64,000 nucleotides of DNA from Blastococcus sp. TF02A-35 (lineage in GTDB: Bacteria > Actinomycetota > Actinomycetes > Mycobacteriales > Geodermatophilaceae). The stretch spans positions 112,168 to 176,167 of the forward strand of contig NZ_SPQP01000002.1 in assembly GCF_004571075.1 (NCBI RefSeq). The letters are read 5' to 3'. The translations under genes and the position numbers were made by a program. Below the pieces are notes generated by a model. That model made no database searches, was not told the origin of the DNA, and saw nothing but the letters and a program-made list of their open reading frames with translations. Of this stretch, positions 34,184 to 45,543 are shown one piece after another (positions within the stretch are counted from its first letter, which is position 1; each line of letters begins with the position of its first letter).

Positions 34184-35094
34184 CCGCGGGCGCCACCCCG
34201 CCCGCCGCCGAGAAGGTCGTCGCGGTCGTCGTCACCCGGCACCGGCGCGAGCTGCTGGGGCACAGCCTCGCGGCGCTCGCCGGCCAGGACCGTCCCGTCG
34301 ACCACGTCGTCGTCGTCGACAACGGCCCCGACCAACCGGTCGCGGACGTCGTCGCCGGCTGCGGGATGCCGGCCACCTACCTTCCCAGCGAGCGCAACCT
34401 CGGCGGCGCCGGCGGCTTCGCCCTGGGCATGCTGCACGCCCTGGCGCTCGGGGCCGACTGGGTCTGGTGCGCCGACGACGACGGCCGGCCCGCCGACGGC
34501 ACCGTCCTGCGCACGCTCCTGGCCAGCGCCCGCGAGCACGGGCTGGCGGAGGTCTCGCCGCTGGTGACCGACCTCGCCGACCCCGACCGGCTGGCCTTCC
34601 CCCTGCGCCGCGGCCTGCGCTGGCGGCGCCGGCGCAGCGACTTCGCCGGCATCGACCTGCTGCCGAGCTACGCCTCGCTGTTCAACGGCGCGCTCTTCCG
34701 CGCCGAGGCCCTCGACGTCGTCGGGGTGCCGGACTACCGGCTGTTCTTCCGCGGCGACGAGACCGAGATCCACCGCCGCCTGCTCCGCGCGGGGCTGCCC
34801 TTCGGTACCTGCACCGCCGCCGCCTACCTGCACCCCGAGGGCACCACGGAGTTCCTGCCGATCCTCGGCGGGAGGCTCTCGGCGCAGTACCCGGCCAACG
34901 ACGTGAAGCGCTACTTCACCTACCGCAACCGCGGCTACCTGATGGCCCAGCCGGGCATGCGCTGGCTCCGCCCGCTGGAGACCGTGCGCTTCGGCTGGTT
35001 CTTCCTGGTGTCCCGCCGCGACCCGGGTGGGTGGCGCGAATGGCGCCGCCTCACCCGGGCCGGCCGGCGGGAGGAGCTCACGCGCCCGGCGTGA
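34180..35094 (+). CDS. glfT1: Galactofuranosyltransferase GlfT1
   Basis: 304-residue GT2 enzyme. In mycobacteria GlfT1 adds the first galactofuranose residues to the rhamnosyl-GlcNAc-lipid linker. Motifs: VVTRHRRELLGHSLAALAGQ, VVVDNGPDQPV, SERNLGGAGGFALGM, WVWCADDDGRPADG (metal site), and RLFFRGDETEIHRRLLRAG. The NDVKRYFTYRNRGYL segment is typical of the galactofuranosyltransferase group. The ATG overlaps the wzt stop. It converges with glfT2 with a 17-base overlap. The gene order wzm-wzt-glfT1 and its neighbours support this name over other GT2 enzymes. Confidence 0.9.
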   Translation: MTAGATPPAAEKVVAVVVTRHRRELLGHSLAALAGQDRPVDHVVVVDNGPDQPVADVVAGCGMPATYLPSERNLGGAGGFALGMLHALALGADWVWCADDDGRPADGTVLRTLLASAREHGLAEVSPLVTDLADPDRLAFPLRRGLRWRRRRSDFAGIDLLPSYASLFNGALFRAEALDVVGVPDYRLFFRGDETEIHRRLLRAGLPFGTCTAAAYLHPEGTTEFLPILGGRLSAQYPANDVKRYFTYRNRGYLMAQPGMRWLRPLETVRFGWFFLVSRRDPGGWREWRRLTRAGRREELTRPA

Positions 35095-35099
35095 GCTCC
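35073..35099. terminator. Bidirectional terminator spanning the glfT1 and glfT2 stop codons
   Basis: Perfect eleven-base arms (GGAGCTCACGC and its complement) with a five-base loop. Each arm contains the stop codon of one of the two convergent genes, so one hairpin can end both transcripts. No U-tract. Confidence 0.65.
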
Positions 35100-37033
35100 C
35101 CGGAGAAGGCCTTCTCCCAGCTCTGCTGGCTGGTCAGCTGCTCCATGTGCTCCCGGTACTGCTTGGCGAGCCGGGGGAACTCGCGGTAGAGCTTCACGTG
35201 CACCTTGACGGAGTGCCGCAGCATCCGCCAGAAGGTGTCCGGCTCCCGGCGGCGGAACGTGACACCGCGACCGTCGGCGGTGCCCACCGTCGCGCTGTCC
35301 AGCCGGGAGAGGAGGAACCAGCGGGCGTCCTGCGCCGAGATGTTCATCTGCGGCCGCTCGGCGGCGTCCGGCTTCGGCTTGCGCAGGTTGTGCGCCAGGG
35401 CGGCGCCCAGGGTGCGGCCGATGGTCACCGGCGTCGTCGGCGGCTTCATGAACCGCTCGGCCTTCGTCGGGCTCATCGAGGGCAGCGGCAGGTCCGAGGA
35501 CGAGCCGAGGACCTGACCGTCGGGGTAGTCACCCTGGTGCTTCAGCGCCGTGGGGAGCGCGGTGGGCAGCAGCGGGAACAGCCGGTCCGGGCCGGCGAGG
35601 AAGTCGTCGTAGGCCCGGTGGTGCAGCGCGGCGGTCGCGTACTGCAGCATGATCAGGAACTTCAGGTCGAACTTGAAGGTGTCCCGCAGCAGCGTGCCGC
35701 CCCGCTTGTGCTGGGTGTGCAGCGCCGCCGCGACCAGCCGGTTGCGGGTGTGGAAGTAGGCCTGCCAGCCCGCGGTGTCGTCCTTGTCGCTCCAGGACAG
35801 GTGCCACACGGCGGCGCCCGGCAGGGTCGCCGTGGGGTAGCCGTGCTCGCCCGCCCGGATGCCGTACTCGGCGTCGTCCCACTTGATGAAGACCGGCAGT
35901 GCGAAGCCCAGCTCCTCCATCACCTGGCGCGGGATGAGGCACATCCACCAGCCGGTGTAGTCGACGTCGATCCGCCGGTGCAGCATCGTCGACTTGCGCA
36001 GGCTCTTCTTCGCGAAGTCGTGCGCGTACTCGGTGTTCGGCGCGGCCCGCCAGAAGAACTTGTCCGGTGCCACGACCTCGCCCATGGTGTGCAGCACCGA
36101 GCGGTCCTGCAGCGCGAGCATCTGGCCGCCGACCAGCATCGGCTTCTTGGTGAAGCTGGCGAAGGTGAACAGCCGGGCGATGCTGTCGGGCTCCAGCTGC
36201 ACGTCGTCGTCGAGCAGGATGTGGTGCGTGGCGTCGGTGGAGACCAGGGCCTCGTGCATCGTGCGGGAGAACCCGCCGCTACCGCCGAGGTTGGGCTGCT
36301 CGACCAGCAGCAGCCGCTCGCCGAGCGCCGCGGCGGCCTCGGCGAAGCCGGCGGCGTCGCGGACCTTCTTGTTGCCCTGGTCGGCGACGATCACGCGGGA
36401 GATCAGGCCGTCGACGACAGGGTCGTCGGCGAGCGCCTGCAGCGCCGAGACGCAGTCGTCGGGCCGGTTGAAGGTGCAGATCCCGATCGAGAGCCGCGTC
36501 TCCTGGGCCGGCTCGCGCGCCGCGGACCAGTCCGCCTGGTGCACCGTCAGCGGGGCGTCGTCAGCGGTGACGTCGAACCAGTACCAGCCGCCGTCCTCGA
36601 ACGGCGTCAGGTCCAGGTCGAACTCCAGCGAGCGGTCCTCGCCGGAGGTGGTCGTGCCGGTCACGTGGATGACGCTGCCGTCGGCCTTGGACCGGTAGAC
36701 GTCGATGCGGCCGGGGCCGGACACGCGCATCCGCAGGACGACGCTGTCGAGCACCGTCCAGCGGCGCCAGTAGCTGGCCGGGAAGGCGTTGAAGTAGGTC
36801 GCGAACGAGACCTCGTTGCCGGCGGCGACCGTCGCGTCGGCACGGCTGGTCGACTTGACCCGTCGCGCGCCGGGGGCGCTCTCGTCGACGTACAGGGTGC
36901 GGACCTTCAGCGGGTCGCCCGGCCGCGGGAGGATCACCCGCTGCAGCAGGGTCACCGCCTTCCCGGCGGCCAGGTCGGCCGCAGAGGCGTCGGCGACGCG
37001 TTCGGGGGAGACGGGGGAGTCGATGCTGCTCAT
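35078..37033 (-). CDS. glfT2: Galactofuranosyltransferase GlfT2
   Basis: 651-residue processive galactan polymerase with alternating beta-1,5 and beta-1,6 linkages in mycobacteria. An N-terminal beta-rich domain (residues 1-180) precedes the GT-A domain: LSIGICTFNRPDDCVSALQA, VADQGNKKVRD, QPNLGGSGGFSRTMHEAL, and the catalytic LLDDDVQLEPDS near residue 274. FIKWDDAEYGIRAGEHGY with PGAAVWHLSW supplies the acidic and His residues known from GlfT2. The C-terminal helical region is rich in charged residues. Its length matches M. tuberculosis GlfT2 (637 residues). The ATG at 37033 begins SSIDSPVSPERV. It sits 20 bases downstream of glf in the same operon. Confidence 0.95.
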   Translation of the reverse strand: MSSIDSPVSPERVADASAADLAAGKAVTLLQRVILPRPGDPLKVRTLYVDESAPGARRVKSTSRADATVAAGNEVSFATYFNAFPASYWRRWTVLDSVVLRMRVSGPGRIDVYRSKADGSVIHVTGTTTSGEDRSLEFDLDLTPFEDGGWYWFDVTADDAPLTVHQADWSAAREPAQETRLSIGICTFNRPDDCVSALQALADDPVVDGLISRVIVADQGNKKVRDAAGFAEAAAALGERLLLVEQPNLGGSGGFSRTMHEALVSTDATHHILLDDDVQLEPDSIARLFTFASFTKKPMLVGGQMLALQDRSVLHTMGEVVAPDKFFWRAAPNTEYAHDFAKKSLRKSTMLHRRIDVDYTGWWMCLIPRQVMEELGFALPVFIKWDDAEYGIRAGEHGYPTATLPGAAVWHLSWSDKDDTAGWQAYFHTRNRLVAAALHTQHKRGGTLLRDTFKFDLKFLIMLQYATAALHHRAYDDFLAGPDRLFPLLPTALPTALKHQGDYPDGQVLGSSSDLPLPSMSPTKAERFMKPPTTPVTIGRTLGAALAHNLRKPKPDAAERPQMNISAQDARWFLLSRLDSATVGTADGRGVTFRRREPDTFWRMLRHSVKVHVKLYREFPRLAKQYREHMEQLTSQQSWEKAFSGELTPGA

Positions 37034-37053
37034 CGGTCGTCAGTCCTCGCGGG

Positions 37054-39350
<2,297 letters not shown>

Positions 39351-39351
39351 C

Positions 39352-40452
39352 GTGCGGCACGCGGTGATCATGGCCGGGGGGTCCGGCACGCGCCTGTGGC
39401 CCATGTCGCGCACCAGCCGGCCCAAGCAGCTGCTGGACCTGGTGGACGACGGCGACGGCGGGACGCGCAGCCTGCTCGCCGAGGCGTTCGCCCGGGTGCG
39501 CGCGGTCGTGCCGGCCGACTGCATCTGGGTGTGCACCGCCGGCCGGTACGCCGAGCAGGTCCGCGCCGCGCTGCCCGACCTGGCCGAGGGCCGGCTCATC
39601 CTCGAGCCCGAGCCCCGGGACACCGCCAACGCCGTGGGGCTGGCCGCCGCGCTCGTCGCGGACGTGGACCCGGAGGCCGAGCTCGCGGTGGTGAGCGCCG
39701 ACCACGTCATCCGGCCCGTCGAGCGGTTCGCCGCCGGGCTGCGGACGGCCTTCGACGCACTCGCCGAGCGCCCTCGGTCCCTGGTGACCCTCGGCATCCC
39801 GCCGACCTACCCGGCCACCGGGTTCGGCTACGTCGAGCGGGGCGGTGCCACCGCGGTGCCGGGCGTGGCCGAGGCCGCGTCCTTCCGCGAGAAGCCCGAC
39901 CGGGCGACCGCCGAGCAGTACCTGGCGTCGGGCCGGCACCTGTGGAACTCGGGCATGTTCGTCTGGCGCGCCCGCACGGTGCTCGACGCGCTGGCCGACC
40001 ACCTGCCGGCCACGGCCGAGGGGCTGGCCCGGGTCGTGGCCGCGCCGGCCGGCGCCGAGCGGGACGCGGTCCTCGCCGAGGTCTTCCCGCGGCTGCCGAA
40101 GATCAGCGTCGACTACGCGGTGCTGGAGCCGGCGGCCGCCGAGCCGGGCCGGGTGCTGGTCGCCGACCTCGACGTGGACTGGCTCGACGTCGGCTCGTGG
40201 CCGGCGCTCGGGCGCGTCCTCCCGTCGGACGACGCGGGCAACGCGCAGCGCGGCATGGTCGTCCAGGTCGACGGCGAGCGGAACGTCGTGGTGAGCGACG
40301 ACCCCGGGCACCTGGTGGCCACGGTGGGGCTGCGCGACTGCGTGGTCGTGCACACCCGGGACGCCACGCTGGTCTGCCCGGTGGCGGACGCCGAGCGCGT
40401 CAAGGAGCTGCTGGAGGCGGTCGCGGCGCGGTACCCGGGAACCTTCGGCTGA
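39352..40452 (+). CDS. manC: Mannose-1-phosphate guanylyltransferase
   Basis: GDP-mannose pyrophosphorylase (366 residues) forming GDP-mannose from mannose-1-phosphate and GTP. The nucleotidyltransferase signature HAVIMAGGSGTRLWPMSR is at the N-terminus with RPKQLLDL, EPEPRDTANAVGLAA, VVSADHVI, GFGYVERGG and FREKPDRATAEQYL after it. The short C-terminal tail lacks a phosphomannose isomerase domain, so it is monofunctional. The GTG is preceded by GGGGAGAG. With manA and manB (also in this window) it completes the route from fructose-6-phosphate to GDP-mannose. Equivalent to Rv3264c. Confidence 0.94.
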   Translation: MRHAVIMAGGSGTRLWPMSRTSRPKQLLDLVDDGDGGTRSLLAEAFARVRAVVPADCIWVCTAGRYAEQVRAALPDLAEGRLILEPEPRDTANAVGLAAALVADVDPEAELAVVSADHVIRPVERFAAGLRTAFDALAERPRSLVTLGIPPTYPATGFGYVERGGATAVPGVAEAASFREKPDRATAEQYLASGRHLWNSGMFVWRARTVLDALADHLPATAEGLARVVAAPAGAERDAVLAEVFPRLPKISVDYAVLEPAAAEPGRVLVADLDVDWLDVGSWPALGRVLPSDDAGNAQRGMVVQVDGERNVVVSDDPGHLVATVGLRDCVVVHTRDATLVCPVADAERVKELLEAVAARYPGTFG

Positions 40453-40482
40453 CCCGTCGGGCCGGGCCGGACGGTGCTATCC

Positions 40483-40514
40483 GGCCGCGTGTGACCCATC
40501 CGTCACACGCGGCC
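40483..40514. terminator. Perfect 13-bp-arm hairpin containing the TGTGAC-N6-GTCACA dyad
   Basis: Arms GGCCGCGTGTGAC and its complement flank a six-base loop, 30 bases after the manC stop. The hairpin could terminate wbbL-manC. Its core (40490-40507) is the same 18-base dyad seen at 7326 and 23141, so it may also be an operator for the next gene. Confidence 0.6.
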
Positions 40515-40634
40515 CGGACTCCCCAGCGGAACGGCGCCGACCGGTTACGTTGGTCGCCGTGAACGTCCAAGAGCAGGCTCGTCCCGTCGTCGGGGGTTTC
40601 CGCGCGCAGGTCGCGACGGCCACCCGGCCGGGGA

Positions 40635-40640
40635 TAGCAT
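40635..40640 (+). promoter_or_regulatory. Candidate -10 box (TAGCAT) for the GT2-DUF2304 operon
   Basis: TAGCAT ends eight bases before ATG 40649, the leaderless spacing. A second candidate (TACGTT at 40546-40551) would serve an upstream GTG at 40559. Confidence 0.35.
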
Positions 40641-40648
40641 CCGGCCCG

Positions 40649-41434
40649 ATGAGCGCACTCCGCGACGAGGCCGGGCAGCCGCTGGGCAATCAGCCGCAGC
40701 TGCACCTGGCGACGTCGGGCGACGAGCAGCGCCAGCCGGCCGGCCCCTTCGACGACACGGTCGTCGTGGTCCGGGTCTACAACGAGGCGACCGTCGTCCG
40801 GGGCGTCATCAGCGAGCTCGTGGAGGCCGGCCTCCGGGTCATCGCCGTGGACGACGCGAGCAGCGACGCCTCCGCGCAGGAGATCGACGCCGCCGGCGCG
40901 CTGCGGATCAGCCACCCGGTCAACCTGGGCGCCGGTGGCGCGCTGCAGACCGGTTACGAGGCGGCCCTGCGCTTCACCGACGCCAAGTACATCGCCTGCT
41001 TCGACGCCGACGGCCAGCACCAGCTGACCGACCTCGTCGGGATGATCGAGAAGATCCGCGACGGCTACGACGTCGTGATCGGCTCCCGCTTCCTGGACCA
41101 GAAGACGGAGATGAGCCCGCTCCGCCGCGCCATCCTCCGGATGGCGACCAAGGTCATGAACCGCCGGTCGGGCACCAAGCTCACCGACGCCCACAACGGC
41201 CTGCGGCTGATCTCCCGCGACGTCGCGGCCGGCATCCGGCTGGCGCACTCGGGCATGGCGTACGCCTCCGAGCTCGAGGAGCAGCTGACCCGGCCCGGGC
41301 TGCGGGTCACCGAGTACCCGGTGCACATCCTGTACACGGAGTACTCGCGCTCCAAGGGCCAGCCCCTGCTCAACAGCATCAACATCCTGGCCGACACCCT
41401 GGCCCACCGGATCAGCCACGGGCGGTCCTCGTGA
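40649..41434 (+). CDS. Glycosyltransferase family 2 (polyprenyl-phosphate sugar synthase-like)
   Basis: 261-residue soluble GT2 enzyme resembling DPM1/GtrB-type synthases. Motifs: VVVVRVYNEATVVRGVISEL, VIAVDDASSDAS, HPVNLGAGGALQTGYEAAL, the metal site ACFDADGQHQLTDLVGMI and VIGSRFLDQKTEMSPLRR. The GSRFLD motif and the absence of C-terminal membrane helices suggest transfer to a polyprenyl phosphate carrier. It is coupled (GTGA) to a DUF2304 membrane protein, a frequent pairing. ATG 40649 is preferred for the adjacent -10 box; GTG 40559 would add 30 residues of low-complexity sequence. Confidence 0.85.
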   Translation: MSALRDEAGQPLGNQPQLHLATSGDEQRQPAGPFDDTVVVVRVYNEATVVRGVISELVEAGLRVIAVDDASSDASAQEIDAAGALRISHPVNLGAGGALQTGYEAALRFTDAKYIACFDADGQHQLTDLVGMIEKIRDGYDVVIGSRFLDQKTEMSPLRRAILRMATKVMNRRSGTKLTDAHNGLRLISRDVAAGIRLAHSGMAYASELEEQLTRPGLRVTEYPVHILYTEYSRSKGQPLLNSINILADTLAHRISHGRSS

Positions 41435-41841
41435 TCATCAAGTGGCTGCTGGTCCCGGCGCTGGTCGCGGCGGTCTACCTCTCGCTGCGGTCGCGGGCCT
41501 CGCTGCGCGGCCAGGCGCGGCGCAAGATCCTCGCCGGCCTGACGATCGCCGGCGGCATGCTCGCGGTGATCTTCCCCGGCGCGACGCAGTGGGCCGCCGA
41601 CGCGGTCGGCGTCACCCGCGGTACCGACCTCCTGCTCTACGTCCTGGCCCTGGTGATCATCTACCTCGTCGGGAGCACCAGCGTGCGGTTCCGCGAGCAG
41701 GAGGCACGGCTGGTCCGGCTGTCCCGGCAAGTGGCCCTGGCCGAGACCGAGGCGCGCATGAGCCTGGGCGTGGTGCCCGGGTACGGGCCCCGCGGCGCGG
41801 CGCTGTCCGGCGAGGGGGATACCCGCTCCGCCTCCTCGTGA
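41431..41841 (+). CDS. DUF2304 family membrane protein
   Basis: 136-residue protein with three hydrophobic segments (IIKWLLVPALVAAVYLSL, LTIAGGMLAVIFPGATQWAA, LLLYVLALVIIYLVGSTSV). A helical cytosolic region FREQEARLVRLSRQVALAE and a short variable tail follow. DUF2304 proteins typically sit next to GT2 polyprenyl-phosphate sugar synthases and may anchor them at the membrane; this is inference. Its GTG overlaps the GT2 stop. Confidence 0.88.
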   Translation: MIIKWLLVPALVAAVYLSLRSRASLRGQARRKILAGLTIAGGMLAVIFPGATQWAADAVGVTRGTDLLLYVLALVIIYLVGSTSVRFREQEARLVRLSRQVALAETEARMSLGVVPGYGPRGAALSGEGDTRSASS

Positions 41842-41855
41842 CGTAGGAAGCACGT

Positions 41856-42626
41856 ATGAAGAACTTCGACGTCGCAGCCATAGTCAGCGGAGGAGCCTCC
41901 GGGCTCGGCGAGGCGACCACCCGGGCCCTGGCGGCCCGCGGCGCCGCCGTGACCATCCTCGACCTCAACGAGGAGCGCGGCCGGGCGCTGGCCACCGAGC
42001 TCGGCGGCCACACCACCTTCGTCCGCACCGACGTGACCGACGAGGCGTCGGTCCAGGCGGCCGTCACCGAGGCGACCGGCAAGGACCGGCCGCTGCGCAT
42101 CGCGGTCAGCTGCGCCGGGATCGGGGCCGGCCAGCGGACCGTCGGCCGCAACGGCGAGCCGCACGACCTCGGCGCGTTCATGAAGGTCCTCACCGTGAAC
42201 CTGGTCGGGACCTTCAACGTGCTGCGCCTGGCGGGGGCCGCCATGTCGCAGACCGAGCCGGGCGAGGACGGCGAGCGCGGCGTCGTCGTCAACACCGCCT
42301 CGATCGCGGCCTTCGACGGCCAGATCGGCCAGCTCGCGTACTCCGCCTCCAAGGGCGGGGTCGTGGGCATGACGCTGCCGGCAGCCCGCGACCTGTCCAC
42401 CGTGGGCATCCGCGTCTGCACCATCGCTCCCGGCCTGGTCGACACGCCGCTCCTGGCCGGTCTGCCCGAGGAGGCGCGGGCCGCCCTCTCGGCGGGCATA
42501 CCCTTCCCGAAGCGGCTGGGCCGCCCGTCCGACTTCGCCGAGCTGGCGCTCGCGATCGTCGAGAACGGCTACCTCAACGGTGAGGTCATCCGGATGGACG
42601 GCGCGCTGCGGATGGCACCCCGCTGA
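41856..42626 (+). CDS. SDR family oxidoreductase (3-hydroxyacyl-CoA dehydrogenase type 2-like)
   Basis: 256-residue short-chain dehydrogenase of the HSD10-like group, which oxidises 3-hydroxyacyl-CoA with NAD. Cofactor motif [19 protein letters not shown], adenine-binding Asp in [10 protein letters not shown], catalytic Ser in [20 protein letters not shown], and Tyr/Lys in AYSASKGGV. The insertion [20 protein letters not shown] matches the type-2 family. GGAAG stands six bases before the ATG. It is not obviously linked to its neighbours in pathway. Confidence 0.85.
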   Translation: MKNFDVAAIVSGGASGLGEATTRALAARGAAVTILDLNEERGRALATELGGHTTFVRTDVTDEASVQAAVTEATGKDRPLRIAVSCAGIGAGQRTVGRNGEPHDLGAFMKVLTVNLVGTFNVLRLAGAAMSQTEPGEDGERGVVVNTASIAAFDGQIGQLAYSASKGGVVGMTLPAARDLSTVGIRVCTIAPGLVDTPLLAGLPEEARAALSAGIPFPKRLGRPSDFAELALAIVENGYLNGEVIRMDGALRMAPR

Positions 42627-42702
42627 CCTCTTCCCGGAGCACGCCCTGAGCACGAGCACCACCACGGGCACCCAGACCGCCGCGGACTACTCGGCGGCCT
42701 GG

Positions 42703-43590
42703 GTGCCCGACTGGCCCCTGGACGTCGGGCGGGCGCTGGCCCCGCACCGGCGGAGCGCCGGCGACCCCACGATGCGGGTCACCGACTCGGGGACCTGGCG
42801 GACGACGTCCACGCCCGAGGGGCCGGCGACCGTGCGGCTGGTCCGCACCGCGACCGAGCTGCGGATCAGCGCCTGGGGACCGGGGGCGCGGTGGGCCGGG
42901 GCGGCGGTCCCGGAGTGGCTCGGGTCGGCGGACCGGCCCGAGGAGTTCGATCCGGGCGACCACGCGATGGTCGCCGAGCTGCACCGCACGACCCCCTGGC
43001 TGCGGCTGGGCCGCACCGGCCGCACGTGGGACGCCCTCGTCCCCGCGGTGCTCGAGCAGAAGGTGACGGTCGTCGAGGCGCACCGCGTGTGGCGGGAGCT
43101 GCTGCGGCTGGCCGGCGAGCCGGCACCGGGGCCCGCGCCGGAGGGGATGCGGGTCGTGCCGTCCGCGCGCCGGCTGCTCGAGGTCACCGACTGGGAGTGG
43201 CACCGCTGCGGCCTGGACGGTGCACGGCGCCGGGCGCTGCGCGCGGCGGCGACAGTCGCGCACGCCCTCGAGCCCGAGCGGGCGGGGGAGTCGGCGGACC
43301 TGCAGCGCCGGATGTGCTCGATCCCCGGCATCGGGGTGTGGACGGCGGCCGAGGTGGTGCAGCGCGTCTACGGCGACCCGGACACCGTCAGCGTCGGCGA
43401 CTACCACCTGAAGAACCTGGTCGGCTACGCGCTGACCGGGAACCGGAACACCGACGACGACGGCATGCTCGCGCTGCTGGAGCCGTGGCGGGGCCACCGC
43501 CACCGGGTGGTGCGGCTGCTGCTGTCCGGTGGCCCGAGGCGGCCCCGGCGCGGGCCACGGTTCGCGCCGACCGACTACCGCCGGCGCTAG
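42703..43590 (+). CDS. DNA-3-methyladenine glycosylase family protein (HhH-GPD)
   Basis: Base-excision glycosylase of the AlkA/HhH-GPD superfamily. From GTG 42703 it is 295 residues. An N-terminal beta domain ([20 protein letters not shown]) is followed by [19 protein letters not shown]. The helix-hairpin-helix [21 protein letters not shown] comes next, with the catalytic Asp in [14 protein letters not shown]. It should excise alkylated bases. The start is uncertain: the frame is open further upstream, and a CTG at 42646 is preceded by GGAG, so a rare CTG start is possible. It converges with rmlA, overlapping by four bases. Confidence 0.85.
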   Translation: MPDWPLDVGRALAPHRRSAGDPTMRVTDSGTWRTTSTPEGPATVRLVRTATELRISAWGPGARWAGAAVPEWLGSADRPEEFDPGDHAMVAELHRTTPWLRLGRTGRTWDALVPAVLEQKVTVVEAHRVWRELLRLAGEPAPGPAPEGMRVVPSARRLLEVTDWEWHRCGLDGARRRALRAAATVAHALEPERAGESADLQRRMCSIPGIGVWTAAEVVQRVYGDPDTVSVGDYHLKNLVGYALTGNRNTDDDGMLALLEPWRGHRHRVVRLLLSGGPRRPRRGPRFAPTDYRRR

Positions 43591-44453
43591 CGCTCGGTGA
43601 GCAGGCCGAGCAGGTAGGCGCCGTAGCCGCTCTTGCCGAGCGGCTCGGCGATGGCGCGCAGGTCGGCGTCGTCCAGCCAGCCGTTGCGCCAGGCGACCTC
43701 CTCGATGCAGCCGATCTTGAGCCCCTGCCGCTCCTCGACGACGGACACGAACTCCGTGGCCTGCCGGAGGGAGGCGAACGTGCCGGTGTCCAGCCAGGCG
43801 GTGCCCCGGTCGAGGGCGGTCACGGTGAGCCGGCCCTCGCGCAGGTAGTGCTCGTTGACGGCGGTGATCTCCAGCTCGCCGCGGGCGCTGGGCGTGATGC
43901 CCTTCGCCACCTCGACGACGTCGCCGGCGTAGAAGTAGAGGCCGGGCACGGCGTAGGAGCTCTTCGGCTCGGCCGGCTTCTCCTCGATGGAGAGCACCCG
44001 CCCGGCCGGGTCGAACTCCACGACGCCGTAGTCCTGCGGGTTGGCCACGTGGTAGGCGAAGACGTGCCCGCCGGCGGGCTCGGGCAGCCGGGAGAGCGCG
44101 GTGCCCAGGCCCGCGCCGTAGAAGATGTTGTCGCCCAGCACCAGGGCCGCGGCCTCGCCGTCGAGGAAGTCCGCGCCGATGAGGAAGGCCTGCGCCAGGC
44201 CCTCCGGGCGGGGCTGGACGGCGTACTCGATGCGCATCCCCAGCCGGCTGCCGTCGCCGAGCAGGTGGCGGAACGCCTCTTGGTCGCCGGGGGTGGTGAT
44301 GACCAGCACCTCGCGCACCCCGGCCATCATCAGCGTGGAGAGCGGGTAGTAGATCATCGGCTTGTCGTAGACCGGCATGAGCTGCTTGCTCACGGCCTGC
44401 GTGATGGGGAAGAGACGGCTCCCCGTGCCCCCGGCCAGGATGATCCCGCGCAT
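43587..44453 (-). CDS. rmlA: Glucose-1-phosphate thymidylyltransferase
   Basis: 288-residue RmlA, which makes dTDP-glucose, first step to dTDP-L-rhamnose. N-terminal [18 protein letters not shown], then [57 protein letters not shown] and [20 protein letters not shown] are all diagnostic. The product feeds the rhamnose donor used by WbbL, whose gene lies 5 kb away. The other rhamnose genes (rmlB, rmlC, rmlD) are not in this window. Confidence 0.96.
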   Translation of the reverse strand: MRGIILAGGTGSRLFPITQAVSKQLMPVYDKPMIYYPLSTLMMAGVREVLVITTPGDQEAFRHLLGDGSRLGMRIEYAVQPRPEGLAQAFLIGADFLDGEAAALVLGDNIFYGAGLGTALSRLPEPAGGHVFAYHVANPQDYGVVEFDPAGRVLSIEEKPAEPKSSYAVPGLYFYAGDVVEVAKGITPSARGELEITAVNEHYLREGRLTVTALDRGTAWLDTGTFASLRQATEFVSVVEERQGLKIGCIEEVAWRNGWLDDADLRAIAEPLGKSGYGAYLLGLLTER

Positions 44454-44481
44454 GGGGACGAACCGTACCCATGCGGGCGGC

Positions 44482-45543
44482 TCAGAGGGGCGCGCCGCCC
44501 AGCCACAGCCTCCCGACGAGTGAGGTGCCCCCCGGGGTGCCGACCGGCTCCCAGCGGGTCGACCAGCCCATGGCGTGCAGCTGCACCACGGCCACCCCGA
44601 CCACGGCGCCGAGGTTGACCGCGGTGCGCAGGCCGACGGTGTCGGAGAGGTGCACGTCGACCACGCCGTCGCCCTCGCCGCCGTAGCGCAGGACGACGGG
44701 GAACTCCGGCAGCGCGGCGGCCGCCACGCGGAAGGCCTCCGCGACGGCCTCGAGCTCCCCGGGGCGCGGGACGAGGTGCGGCTCGGGCGCGCGGGAGGCG
44801 ACGACGTCGCGGGAGCCGTACGGGAAGAGGTCGTCGGCCGGCAGGCGCACCAGCGGGCGGGTGCCCTCGTCGGCGTCGTCGTCGGGCCGGCGCAGGCCGA
44901 GGCCCCGGACGACGGCCACCGGGACGCCGGCGAGCTTGCCCTTCACCAGGTCGGCGGCCGAGGCGATCTCGTCGACCACGGCCGTGCGGGTGGTCTCCAG
45001 CCGGTTGCCGTGGGCGTCGACCGCGCCGCGGTGGTCCTCGAGCGCGTCGATGCCCGCCGCGCCGACCGCCACGTCGGTGAGCCCCTCGCGCCAGGTCCGG
45101 CCGAAGGTGTCGCTGACCACGACGGCCACGTCCACGCCGGCCAGCTCGCGCAGCCGCGCCCGCAGCCGCCGGGCGGAGGCGTCGGAGTCCTCGGGCAGCA
45201 GGACCAGCGCGTCGGCGGAGACGTTGGAGGCGTCGATGCCGGCGGCGGCCACGACCCAGCCGTGCCGGGTCTGCACGATCCTCAGCGGCCCGCGGCGGGC
45301 CAAGACGCGCACCGTCTCGTCGTCCACGGCCCGCTGCCGCGCGGCCTCGCGGTCGGCGCCCGGCTCGACCCGCACCAGCCGGCCCTCCACCTTGGAGACG
45401 ACCTTGGAGGTGACGACGACGACGTCGCCGTCGGCGAGCCAGGGGGCCGCCGCGACGATCGCCGCGGCCAGGTCGTCGCCCGGGGCGAACTCCGGCAGCC
45501 CGGGGACAGGCAGGACCGACAGCCCCGCGGGCGGGCTAGCCAC
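44482..45543 (-). CDS. fbiB: Coenzyme F420-0:L-glutamate ligase with short C-terminal extension
   Basis: 353-residue F420 enzyme. Residues 1-250 are a CofE domain that adds glutamates to F420-0 with [53 protein letters not shown], and [14 protein letters not shown]. The C-terminal 100 residues (from about [20 protein letters not shown]) are much shorter than the roughly 200-residue FMN-nitroreductase domain of mycobacterial FbiB. Only [18 protein letters not shown] resembles that fold. Whether it can reduce dehydro-F420 is therefore uncertain. The GTG overlaps the fbiA stop by eight bases. Confidence 0.9.
   Translation of the reverse strand: MASPPAGLSVLPVPGLPEFAPGDDLAAAIVAAAPWLADGDVVVVTSKVVSKVEGRLVRVEPGADREAARQRAVDDETVRVLARRGPLRIVQTRHGWVVAAAGIDASNVSADALVLLPEDSDASARRLRARLRELAGVDVAVVVSDTFGRTWREGLTDVAVGAAGIDALEDHRGAVDAHGNRLETTRTAVVDEIASAADLVKGKLAGVPVAVVRGLGLRRPDDDADEGTRPLVRLPADDLFPYGSRDVVASRAPEPHLVPRPGELEAVAEAFRVAAAALPEFPVVLRYGGEGDGVVDVHLSDTVGLRTAVNLGAVVGVAVVQLHAMGWSTRWEPVGTPGGTSLVGRLWLGGAPL

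Noticed and set aside
40490..40507. CRP/GlxR binding site
   Set aside because: The half-sites TGTGA and TCACA are separated by eight bases rather than six.
43584..43593. GCGCTAGCGC palindrome at the rmlA/glycosylase junction as a terminator
   Set aside because: It has no loop, so it cannot form a stable hairpin; it is a simple short palindrome at overlapping stops.
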